64,000 nucleotides of DNA, taken from the NCBI GenBank assembly GCA_003166955.1, contig PMUI01000044.1:1-64000 (forward strand), given 5' to 3'. Positions 35,138 through 43,201 of the stretch are shown here, one piece after another. This DNA is from Acidobacterium sp. Lineage in GTDB: Bacteria > Acidobacteriota > Terriglobia > Terriglobales > Acidobacteriaceae. Numbering within the stretch: the first letter of the stretch is position 1; each line of letters begins with the position of its first letter. A program made the translations under genes and the position numbers. Under the pieces are notes generated by a model that had not been told where the DNA came from, ran no database searches, and saw only the letters and a list, made by a program, of their open reading frames with translations.

Positions 35138-36157
35138 CTATGGGTTCGACGAAGCAGGCGCGCCCTGGAGCTTTTGCAGCGCCTCAAATTCGCGGTTGGC
35201 GTCGTCCCTGCGCCCCGCGGCAGCGAACGCGCGGCCCAGCAGCATGTGAATCATCGCATTCGAAGGGTCCATCTTCGCCGCGCGCTCCAGATACATCGCC
35301 GCCGTCACCGGATCGTGCTCCTCAAGCAGCGCCTTGCCCAACAGAATATAAGGCCCGCTGGCGTTAGGTTCCAGCAGCACCGCGCGATCCAACACCTGTT
35401 GCGCGCGGGCATACTGTTCGTTACGGATGTACGCGTCGCCGATCCGGTCATACGTCTCGCCATCCAGGGGATTGACCTTCACTTCCTGCTCCAGTTCCGC
35501 GAGCGCGCCGGAGACGTCGCCGCCCGCCAGATCGATCTCGCCGAGCAATCGATGCGCGAGCGGTATTCGGGGATCGAGTTGCACCGCCTGATGCGCCGCA
35601 GCAGCGGCCGGAGCCGTCAGTTCCTGGCGAAAGAGCATGCGCGCCGTCACCAGCCACGCCGCAGCCGAATCCGGCGCGAAGTCGTACTGCGCCGCGAACG
35701 CGCGACGGGCATCGTCGTAGCGCTTCGCGCCGATATAGCAGAGCGCGAGAACGTAGTTGGGATCGGCGTTGGCAATCGGGCCCGCAGAATGCGCCTTCTC
35801 CAGAAGCGGGATCGCATCGTCCGGCTTGCCCATCCGGTAGAGGGTCACGCCGCGCATCTGCATGGACTCAAGGTCGGACGGATCCTGTTCCAGCGCCCGC
35901 GTAAACGACGCTTCGGCCTCCGCCATGCGGTTATTCTCATACTCCACGATGCCGCGCAGCCGCTCCACACCGGCCGGTTCCGGCTGCATGCCGGCAAGCG
36001 CATCCAGTTCCTGCCGCGCATCGTCCAGCTTGCCCTTCGCCATGAGAGAACGCGCGTCCGAGACCGACGGCGGCCTCGCTGCGGCATCGTTCTGGGCCAG
36101 CACGCCTGCAGACACAGCTAACAAGGTAAGCGCACAGAGCCGGGGAGTCCGAGACAT
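35138..36157 (-). CDS. Exported TPR protein (short)
   Basis: A 339-residue exported TPR protein with signal peptide MSRTPRLCALTLLAVSAGVLA and about eight repeats (for example DPSDLESMQMRGVTLYRMG and EPNASGPYILLGKALLEEH). The ATG at 36157 is chosen for the signal peptide; a GTG nine codons upstream is possible. It is second in the operon behind the TonB receptor, separated by an 87-nt gap with a strong hairpin, and 14 nt ahead of the longer TPR gene. Role: protein-protein scaffold, partner unknown. Confidence 0.85.
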   Translation of the reverse strand: MSRTPRLCALTLLAVSAGVLAQNDAAARPPSVSDARSLMAKGKLDDARQELDALAGMQPEPAGVERLRGIVEYENNRMAEAEASFTRALEQDPSDLESMQMRGVTLYRMGKPDDAIPLLEKAHSAGPIANADPNYVLALCYIGAKRYDDARRAFAAQYDFAPDSAAAWLVTARMLFRQELTAPAAAAAHQAVQLDPRIPLAHRLLGEIDLAGGDVSGALAELEQEVKVNPLDGETYDRIGDAYIRNEQYARAQQVLDRAVLLEPNASGPYILLGKALLEEHDPVTAAMYLERAAKMDPSNAMIHMLLGRAFAAAGRRDDANREFEALQKLQGAPASSNP

Positions 36158-36188
36158 AATGCGGGAAGTGTACTCCTCCGGCACAGTC

Positions 36189-36211
36189 GGAGGGGAGTTT
36201 TGCTCCCCTCC
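36189..36211 (-). promoter_or_regulatory. Strong intercistronic hairpin after TonB receptor 2
   Basis: GGAGGGGAG (36189-36197) pairs perfectly with CTCCCCTCC (36203-36211) across a 5-nt loop. On the minus strand it falls between the receptor stop and the first TPR gene. No T-run follows on that strand. It most likely stabilises receptor mRNA or attenuates, giving more receptor than downstream product, as in the hairpin at 13205. Confidence 0.55.
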
Positions 36212-36244
36212 TTGCTCGCCTCTGGGACTGGGGACAACAGCGGG

Positions 36245-39200
36245 TTAGAATTGCACGCGCAACGAGAACTGCATCTGGCGTGGATTGGTGTAAATGCCCA
36301 GCGCCGGCTCACCCGTGATCGTTCCATCCGATCCCGTCTGGGAGGTCGACGGGTTAGCCGGGTTGATGTGGTTGAAGCCATTGAACGCATCGACCCGGAA
36401 CTGCGCCAGAATAGCCTCATGGATCGGGAAATTCTTCTGTAGCGAAAGATCGCCGTTAAAGTACCCCGGTCCAAGGTAGCTGTTTGTCCCTTTGTTGCCG
36501 ATCTGGTCCAGTCCCGCCTCCGTGAAGCCGCTGGTCGATGCGGCCTTAAAGAAGGTGCGCGAATGCGTGACTGGATTAAAGCTGGTCAGACTGGTATGCA
36601 GGCTGCCCTTGTCGCCCACCGGATAGCAGGGCGCGCTGCCTGGAATCGAAGCGCCGCATCCCCCTCCCAGGCCCAGTGAGAATGGCAGACCATTCGACCA
36701 GTTCAGCACGGGACTGAACTGCCATCCGCCGATGACCTCATCTTCCCAGCGCGGCACGCCGCTGCCCCACATCTGGTTTCTGCCAAACGGCAGCTGGTAC
36801 AGACCGTAGACGACGAACTGTTGTGTTCGCAGGGAGCCGTCCGAGGCCCGGGTCACCGCTTTGTCCCAGGTGGCATAGCCGGAGTTGAAGTCAAATGCTC
36901 GTTGCCACGCATACTGCGCGTTGAACGACAGTCCGTGCGTGTATTGCTTGGCCACGGTCGCATCCAGGGCGTCGAACTCGGTATCCTGGTCGTCCCCGTA
37001 GTACGAGATTCCCTGCGTCCAGCCGCACATACCGGGAGTGATGAAGGGCTCTTTCTGGGCCATCAGCTGCGCTTCGTAACTTGCATTCGAACAGGCCGCC
37101 GCCCCGCCCCCATAGAAGCGGGAAAGGAAGTTCGATGTGGAAGTTCCACCGTTGGCCGCGATCACGCCGCCAGCCACGCTGCCGTCATAATGCAGCGTCG
37201 AGCCGTTGACACTGAACTCCGAAGGCAGAAAGATGCCCGCCTCGTTGGGGTTCGTATTGTTGCCGTCGCCGGCGCTCAGGTCATGCGTGCCCTTATTGCC
37301 CACATAAGCGAGGGTTACGGAAAGCGTAGGGGTGATCGCGCGCTGGACGCTCAAATTCCACGCGTCGAGGGTGGGCAGGCGCAGGGTGTTGGGGCGAGCC
37401 TTGGGGCTGATATTAAAGGCCGGCGCCGGCAGCAATCCGTCCGAAGGAACCGTGGGAAACACATTGGCCGCTGGTCCGGTTGCCAGAGTGAACGCCGAAG
37501 TCACGGTGGTTGGCGCGCTCAGCGACTGGTTCGCCAGAACCGGCAGGTTCTGCGTGACCACGTGTCCAAAGATCGACCCGAACACACCCAGATCGAAGCT
37601 GCGCCCGTAACCGGCGCGCACCACTGTCTTTGAATCGGGAGCCCACGCGATCCCGAGGCGGGGATTCCAGGCGTTGGTAGGGGGGCCCCACCCCATGTCG
37701 GTGGGAACGTTCCCATAGCCCGCAACCCGCAGGTAGCCGTCGGTCGAGTATCCTCCGGCGCCTCCGTTGAGTTCCATCAGAGCGCCATTTCCCTTGCCGT
37801 TCACCGCCTCAGGGAAATAGAGCTCATAGCGGAGGCCATAATTGATCGTGAGCGATGGTCTGGGCCGCCAGGTATCCTGCGCGTAGAAGAAGTCGCGCTT
37901 CTGGAATTCCTTGGCATTGGTAGAGACGCTGACATAGCGTTGGAAGCTGCTCACATCTCCCAGCAAAAAGCTGGCCATGCCCAGCCCGGCGACGCTCCCG
38001 CCGTTCGAAGTCGGTCCGGGATCGAAGCTAAGAATGCCCGCGCGGTCGCTGTCGGAGGGAACGCGCAGATTACGCGCATAGCGCAGATCGACGCCGAACT
38101 TATAAGCGTGATTCCCGGAGAGTTTGGTCCAGTTATTCACAATCTGGAACTGATCCTCACGCTCGATCAGCGGGCAGTTGCAGCGGGTGATATTCAAAGC
38201 CGATCCATACTGCGCGCCGCCCCCTGTCGGGTTGTTCGGTCCCTGGTTCCCCGACCGGTCCGCGTCCGCGATATTGAACCCCGGCGCCCCACTTGTGAGC
38301 GAGTCGCTTGCAATATTAATACCTGGAATACCGAGTTGGTTTGCAAACTCGGTCGACTGATCGTACTTGTGGTCACCGATGTTGTAGCGGTAGTAACCAA
38401 TGCGCCAGTCGGTCAGCAGCTTCGGGCTCACCGAAATATCCATGCCCGCTGCAAGACTGTCGTCGGCGCCCTGGGAAACGCCGCCGTAGCCGCCGATGCC
38501 GAAACCCGGTCCGCCCGCCGTGCCAAACATCGTCGTGCCGGAGAGCACATCCGTGAACCGGCTGAAGCGCGCGAACGCGTGCATGGTTTGCGAAATCGTG
38601 TCATCCACGCGCAAATCCCACTGGTTATTATTAAAGAGACCGGTGCCGCTGGCCGAATAGTTGTCTTTCAAACCATTCAGGCTCCCCGCCGCAACCTTAC
38701 CGCCGGTATTCGGAGCATAGGGTTGCAGCAGTTTCAGCAGAGCCAGAGCCTGCGGGGAGAGCTGCGAGGCCGGAATTACGTTGCCCGGATACGGCACCGA
38801 TCCACCCGACGTCTGCTGGTAAATCAAAGGGGCAGCGGTGCTGCCCTTGATGCCCAGCGCATATTCGCTGAAGTCGCAGCCGGTAGGGCCAAGACAAGTC
38901 GATACGAGGTGCGCCGTTGGAACGGTCGCATTGTCCGCCGTTCCCACCTTCTGCCGCACGCCCTGATAATCGAAGAAGCCGAACAGCCGGTCTTTGATGA
39001 ACGGTCCGCCGATCGAACCGCCAAATTGGTTCTTCAGCCCGGGCGGGAAGGTCGTCCCTGGGAACTGCGTGTACGGATCCGTCCCGAGGTTCGCGCTGCT
39101 CTCGCGATAATCGAATGCGCTGCCGTGGAAGCTGTTGGACCCGGATTTCGTCTGCGCGGAAATAAACGACGCCACCGCCTTGCCGAACTCCGCGTCGAAA

Positions 39201-39886
39201 TTCTGCGTGGTGATCTTGGTATCCGAGATTGCGTCCAGCGGCGGGTTGATGACGATAATGCCGAGGATCGGATCCTGATTGTCGGTTCCGTCCAGCTGAT
39301 AGGCCACGCCGCCGAATGCCTGGCCGTCCACCTGAATCTGTTTGCTGGCCTGCGGATTCTCATCGGCCGCGTGGTTCCAACTCAGCGATTGCGCTCCGGG
39401 AAGCAGCAACTGCAGATTCGCAAAATTGCGATCCGGAATCGGAAGGTTTTCGACCTCGGCGGTGGTGAATTCAGTCGCGACGTCGGCGCGGTCGGTCTTC
39501 AGTTCCGGTATGGTATCCGCGTTCACGTTTATCGTCTGCGTGGAGGCTCCGACTTTGAGGGAGGCGTCGATTTTCGGAGAGGTGTCCGCCTGCACCAGAA
39601 CACCGGTGGCCACGAAGGTCTCGAATCCCTTGGCCTCCACTTTTACGTTGTAGGTATCCGGGATCAGATGCTCGGCAAGATACTCACCAGACGGATTCGA
39701 TTTGACTGAAATCGAAGTGCCTTTCGACACATCGGTGATAGTGATCGTAGCGTCAGGAACGACTGCGCCGGTGTTATCGGTAACGGTTCCGTTAATCGAA
39801 CCGTAGACGGCCTGTCCCTGGGATGAAGTGGAGAAACACAGCGCCACAACTGCGGCGCAGGCTGCGATGAGCCTGGGAAGTTTCAT
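36245..39886 (-). CDS. TonB-dependent receptor 2 with carboxypeptidase-regulatory N-domain
   Basis: A 1213-residue outer-membrane receptor. The signal peptide MKLPRLIAACAAVVALCFST is followed by a carboxypeptidase-regulatory domain (INGTVTDNTGAVVPDATITI), a plug (LPIPDRNFANLQLLLPG and QVDGQAFGGVAYQLDG) and a barrel ending FSLRVQF. The ATG at 39884-39886 has GGAGG 6-7 nt upstream; the upstream open frame is leader sequence. It heads a six-gene minus-strand run ending in GH130, suggesting uptake of a mannoside or related glycan. It differs enough from the receptor at 9399 to be an older paralogue. Confidence 0.92.
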   Translation of the reverse strand: MKLPRLIAACAAVVALCFSTSSQGQAVYGSINGTVTDNTGAVVPDATITITDVSKGTSISVKSNPSGEYLAEHLIPDTYNVKVEAKGFETFVATGVLVQADTSPKIDASLKVGASTQTINVNADTIPELKTDRADVATEFTTAEVENLPIPDRNFANLQLLLPGAQSLSWNHAADENPQASKQIQVDGQAFGGVAYQLDGTDNQDPILGIIVINPPLDAISDTKITTQNFDAEFGKAVASFISAQTKSGSNSFHGSAFDYRESSANLGTDPYTQFPGTTFPPGLKNQFGGSIGGPFIKDRLFGFFDYQGVRQKVGTADNATVPTAHLVSTCLGPTGCDFSEYALGIKGSTAAPLIYQQTSGGSVPYPGNVIPASQLSPQALALLKLLQPYAPNTGGKVAAGSLNGLKDNYSASGTGLFNNNQWDLRVDDTISQTMHAFARFSRFTDVLSGTTMFGTAGGPGFGIGGYGGVSQGADDSLAAGMDISVSPKLLTDWRIGYYRYNIGDHKYDQSTEFANQLGIPGINIASDSLTSGAPGFNIADADRSGNQGPNNPTGGGAQYGSALNITRCNCPLIEREDQFQIVNNWTKLSGNHAYKFGVDLRYARNLRVPSDSDRAGILSFDPGPTSNGGSVAGLGMASFLLGDVSSFQRYVSVSTNAKEFQKRDFFYAQDTWRPRPSLTINYGLRYELYFPEAVNGKGNGALMELNGGAGGYSTDGYLRVAGYGNVPTDMGWGPPTNAWNPRLGIAWAPDSKTVVRAGYGRSFDLGVFGSIFGHVVTQNLPVLANQSLSAPTTVTSAFTLATGPAANVFPTVPSDGLLPAPAFNISPKARPNTLRLPTLDAWNLSVQRAITPTLSVTLAYVGNKGTHDLSAGDGNNTNPNEAGIFLPSEFSVNGSTLHYDGSVAGGVIAANGGTSTSNFLSRFYGGGAAACSNASYEAQLMAQKEPFITPGMCGWTQGISYYGDDQDTEFDALDATVAKQYTHGLSFNAQYAWQRAFDFNSGYATWDKAVTRASDGSLRTQQFVVYGLYQLPFGRNQMWGSGVPRWEDEVIGGWQFSPVLNWSNGLPFSLGLGGGCGASIPGSAPCYPVGDKGSLHTSLTSFNPVTHSRTFFKAASTSGFTEAGLDQIGNKGTNSYLGPGYFNGDLSLQKNFPIHEAILAQFRVDAFNGFNHINPANPSTSQTGSDGTITGEPALGIYTNPRQMQFSLRVQF

Positions 39887-39907
39887 AATTGCCTCCAAAA
39901 GACTTGC

Positions 39908-39926
39908 CAGGAGCTGTGCGCTCCTG
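39908..39926 (-). promoter_or_regulatory. Leader hairpin next to the ribosome site of receptor 2
   Basis: CAGGAGC (39908-39914) pairs with GCTCCTG (39920-39926) around a 5-nt loop, ending 21 nt upstream of the receptor ATG and just before its GGAGG. It could affect translation initiation. Confidence 0.5.
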
Positions 39927-39956
39927 CCCGATCTTGCTCTGAAGAAATCACACCAA

Positions 39957-39989
39957 GGCTTTTGCGCAACTGCTTTCAGCGCAAAAGCC
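39957..39989 (-). promoter_or_regulatory. Perfect 11-bp inverted repeat in the receptor 2 leader
   Basis: GGCTTTTGCGC (39957-39967) and GCGCAAAAGCC (39979-39989) are exact inverse copies with an 11-nt spacer, about 70 bp upstream of the receptor ATG. It could be a dimeric repressor operator or a stable 5' UTR hairpin. Confidence 0.6.
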
Positions 39990-40081
39990 AAATGCGGCCT
40001 CTCGACCTTTGGATCGGCCGCGTCTCAATTGCTGACTTGCTACAGCTGTTGTGGAAGTGCGTTGGCATTCTGATCGCGGCT

Positions 40082-40103
40082 TGCGGTTGGAATAACAACC
40101 GCA
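40082..40103. promoter_or_regulatory. 22-bp operator-like palindrome
   Basis: TGCGGTTG (40082-40089) and CAACCGCA (40096-40103) are exact inverse copies with a 6-bp spacer. It is 196 bp upstream of receptor 2 and 215 bp upstream of the redoxin start, so it could serve either promoter. Size and symmetry fit a LacI- or GntR-type operator, but no such regulator is nearby. Confidence 0.5.
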
Positions 40104-40317
40104 CACAACTGGGGAATTAGCCGCCGTGCTCGGCAACACTTCTCTATTGCGGGAGTGACTCTAGGCGTTTATTCCTTCCGTTGTCAAGAGGAGGAAACCA
40201 CTTCGCGTGGAGCGGAAGGCAGATGCAATTTAGGTCTCAAAGGATGCGTTCGAAGATGAATCGATTTAGCAGCCCGCGTTGTCCTGTCGCGCAGGTAGCG
40301 TGCTACCGTTACAAGCT

Positions 40318-40893
40318 ATGGCGTTGCCCGCATGGCTCTTGCTGCTTTCTTGTCTGCCGGCAGCCGCCTTGGCGGCGCAGCCTTTCGGCGTAGACCTCAA
40401 CGGCCGCCCCATCGATCGACTGGCGCCGCCTGGTTCGCCCGCGATCGTGCTCTTCTTCGCCGCGTCGGATTGTCCCATCTCCAACCGTTACGTTCCCGAG
40501 ATCGAGCGGCTCGAACGCGAATTCACGCCCGCGGGTGTGCACTTCTGGTGGGTCTATCCCAATCCCGAAGACACGTCCGAAGTAGTTCGACGCCACCAGG
40601 AGCAGTTCGGTATTCGTGGTGACGTTGTGCGGGACACCGAACAGCGGCTCACGGCCATGGCGCGGGTAACCGTCACTCCCGAGGTTGCGGTCTTTGTTCC
40701 CGCGGGAACAACCTTGCGCGAGGTGTATCGCGGACGCATCGACGATCGTTACATATCGCTCGGGCAGGAACGTCCTTCCGCGCAGAGACATGACCTGGAG
40801 AATGCACTTCACGCGCTGCTTGCGAACCATCCCATTCCACTGCCTGGCGGACCGCCCGTCGGGTGCTCCATCGTGCCCCGAAGCGAGCCATGA
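40318..40893 (+). CDS. Exported redoxin-family protein with a single active-site Cys
   Basis: A 191-residue thioredoxin-fold protein with a signal peptide (MALPAWLLLLSCLPAAALA). The active-site region is FFAASDCPISNRYVPEI: Cys52 sits where thioredoxins have CxxC, but the second Cys is absent, so it resembles peroxiredoxin-like redoxins. The cis-Pro loop is VTVTPEVAVF. The stop overlaps the ATG of the next gene by 4 bp, so it is co-translated with the heme-copper protein and may be its redox partner or copper handler. The start is weakly supported: no good ribosome site is visible. Confidence 0.78.
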   Translation: MALPAWLLLLSCLPAAALAAQPFGVDLNGRPIDRLAPPGSPAIVLFFAASDCPISNRYVPEIERLEREFTPAGVHFWWVYPNPEDTSEVVRRHQEQFGIRGDVVRDTEQRLTAMARVTVTPEVAVFVPAGTTLREVYRGRIDDRYISLGQERPSAQRHDLENALHALLANHPIPLPGGPPVGCSIVPRSEP

Positions 40894-43100
40894 GATTCCG
40901 GTTCCCCGCTTCACTGGCACTGGCAGCCTGCACGTTGATGAGCTTTTCTGCGCCCAAGCCACCGATTCGCGCCGCAGAAGCACCCGTGACCTGGAGCCGG
41001 CAGATTGTGCCGATTGTCTACCATAACTGCGCCGCCTGCCATCATCCCGGCGGTGCGGGGCCCTTCAGCCTGCTTTCGTATGCTGACGCGCGCCGTCGCG
41101 GGCAGCAAATCCTCGATGTCACGCAGTCGCGTTACATGCCCCCCTGGCTGCCCGCGCATGGCTACGGCGATTTTGCCGGCGAACGGCGGCTCAGTGACGA
41201 GGACCTGGCGCTCATCCGCAAGTGGGTCGAGTCCGGAATGGCCGAAGGCAATCCCGCCGAAGCTCCAGCCGAGCCGCATTACGATGCGACATGGCAGATG
41301 GGCAAACCCGATTTGATTCTCTCCATCGAACGCCCGTATACGCTGTCCGCGTCCGGCGCCGATGTCTTTCGCAACTTCGTCCTTCCCTACCCTCTTGCGC
41401 AAACGAATTTCATTCGCGCCATGGAAATCCGGCCTGGAACACCGCAGGCGGTCCATCATTCCAACGTGCTCATCGATCGAACCGCGTCGTACCGGGGCGA
41501 TCACCCGGCTGACTGGAAGGATGGAATTCCAGGAATGGAGCTGGAGTTAGATGGAGGAAATACTTTCGACCCTGACAGTCATTTTCTCTTCTGGAAACCG
41601 GATACGCCGGTGCTGGCGGAACCCAGCGGGATGCCGTGGCGGCTCGATCCCGGCAACGATCTCATCCTCAATATGCACCTCAAGCCCAGCGGCAAACCGG
41701 AAACCATCGACGCGCAGATTGGTTTGTACTTCGATGACAAGCCGGCCACGAGCCATCCCATGCTGCTGCAGCTTGACGACGACCGGGACCTCGACATCCC
41801 GGCGGGCGATCGCAATTTTGTCGTGCACGACGAGCTAACGCTTCCCGTCGACGTAGATGTCCTGGGCATCTACCCCCACGCTCACTACCTGGGCCACGTG
41901 CTCGAAGGCTGGGCGATCCTACCGAACGGACAAAAGAAGTGGCTCATTCGCATTCCCGGCTGGGACATCGATCGCCAGTCCGTGTACCGCTATCGCACTC
42001 CTGTTTTTCTCCCGCGTGGATCGGTCCTGCACATGCACTACGTCTATGACAACTCGGCGCAGAACATCCACAACCCCAACTCGCCGCCCATTCGTGTGCG
42101 CGCTGGCAACCGCTCCGTCGACGAAATGGCGCATCTCTGGGTTCAGGTTCTGCCCGTCAATGTCCCTAAGGGAAGTCCTGATCCGCGTCTCCTGCTCGAA
42201 CAGGCTTGGATGGAGCATCGAGTGCGTGTCCAGCCTGGCGATTCGATAGCCCTTTACAACCTCGCGTCTGCGGAAGCGGGGCTCGGCGAGGATGCGCAGG
42301 CTGCCGATACCTATCGCGCCATTCTGCGCGATCATCCCAACGACGCCCGCACTCTTAACAGCCTCGGCGCAGTGCTGGACAAATCCGGAGAAGCACCCGG
42401 CGCCGAACAATCGTTCCGCCATGCCCTTGCCGTTGAGCCCGAAGCCTGCGATCCACGCTTCAACCTGGCGAGCCTGGAACTCATTCGTTCGCAGTTCCGT
42501 GACGCCGACCGCGACTTCCGCGCGCTGCTCGAGCATTGCCCGAATGATCCGGCGGCCCACAATGGGCTCGGCCTCGCGCTCGCCGGCGAAGGAGACAACG
42601 CATCCGCCGAATCGGAATTCAAAGCCGCGCTTGCGCTCGATCCGCGGAATTTCACCGCGCAGTACCACCTCGGTGAGATCGCGATCGCCTTAGGCCGGCC
42701 CCAGGACGCAATCGATCCCCTCTCCGCCGCTGCCAGTGAGAATCCCGGCGACGTCGACACTCGCGAGCGACTCGCCCTGGCCTTCGCACAGGCCGCACGC
42801 CCCGACGACGCACTGAATCAGCTGCGCGAAGCCGAACATCTCGCGCCCAACAACGCCGAGCCGCATGCCCTGCTATCCCAGGTGCTGGCCGCGGCTGGCC
42901 GCCTGCAGGAGGCAATCGACGAACAAACTCAGGCGCTGCGCCTCGAGCCGCAGGATGCCGACGGCTGGAATAATCTCGGCGTCCTGGAAGCGCGCAACGG
43001 AAAACCGGATGCAGCGCGCGTCGATTTTGAGCATGCATTGCAGCTTGCGCCCGATGATGCGCAGGCTCGTGCTAACTTAGCCCAGCTTCCGCCGCATTGA
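40890..43100 (+). CDS. Cytochrome c / type-2 copper monooxygenase-like / TPR fusion
   Basis: A 736-residue exported three-part protein. Residues ~32-125 are a small cytochrome c domain with one heme site (Cys47-Cys50-His51). Residues ~135-425 resemble the two-lobed fold of peptidylglycine alpha-hydroxylating and dopamine beta-monooxygenases. Candidate copper ligands are all in order: His189-His190 (AVHHSNV) and His263 (LNMHLKP) for one copper; His330 and His332 (YPHAHYLGH) plus Met413 (VDEMAHLW) for the other. The rest is TPR repeats. The function would be hydroxylation with O2 and an electron donor, the heme domain perhaps replacing ascorbate; this is inferred from motifs. Confidence 0.82.
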   Translation: MRFRFPASLALAACTLMSFSAPKPPIRAAEAPVTWSRQIVPIVYHNCAACHHPGGAGPFSLLSYADARRRGQQILDVTQSRYMPPWLPAHGYGDFAGERRLSDEDLALIRKWVESGMAEGNPAEAPAEPHYDATWQMGKPDLILSIERPYTLSASGADVFRNFVLPYPLAQTNFIRAMEIRPGTPQAVHHSNVLIDRTASYRGDHPADWKDGIPGMELELDGGNTFDPDSHFLFWKPDTPVLAEPSGMPWRLDPGNDLILNMHLKPSGKPETIDAQIGLYFDDKPATSHPMLLQLDDDRDLDIPAGDRNFVVHDELTLPVDVDVLGIYPHAHYLGHVLEGWAILPNGQKKWLIRIPGWDIDRQSVYRYRTPVFLPRGSVLHMHYVYDNSAQNIHNPNSPPIRVRAGNRSVDEMAHLWVQVLPVNVPKGSPDPRLLLEQAWMEHRVRVQPGDSIALYNLASAEAGLGEDAQAADTYRAILRDHPNDARTLNSLGAVLDKSGEAPGAEQSFRHALAVEPEACDPRFNLASLELIRSQFRDADRDFRALLEHCPNDPAAHNGLGLALAGEGDNASAESEFKAALALDPRNFTAQYHLGEIAIALGRPQDAIDPLSAAASENPGDVDTRERLALAFAQAARPDDALNQLREAEHLAPNNAEPHALLSQVLAAAGRLQEAIDEQTQALRLEPQDADGWNNLGVLEARNGKPDAARVDFEHALQLAPDDAQARANLAQLPPH

Positions 43101-43201
43101 TTCTGTGCGACGTGTTAGCATTCCTGACTGGATCGCAGCCGCCATCCAACCAGCAGCAGGATGGCGAGCACTTTGTCTGCCGAACCAGGAGAATCATTGC
43201 A

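Larger units (their letters stand above)
39887..40317. promoter_or_regulatory. Divergent regulatory gap with nested inverted repeats
   Basis: 431 bp with no supported gene, between the receptor (minus) and the redoxin gene (plus). Three inverted repeats are visible and listed separately: 39908-39926, 39957-39989 and 40082-40103. Promoters for both directions must lie here, but I could not place -10/-35 elements reliably. Confidence 0.55.

Noticed and set aside
37940-39709. Long open frame (589 codons) on the plus strand opposite TonB receptor 2
   Set aside because: It is the antisense shadow of a high-GC gene with clear receptor motifs on the other strand; its own translation is rich in Arg/His/Ala and has no domain or ribosome site.
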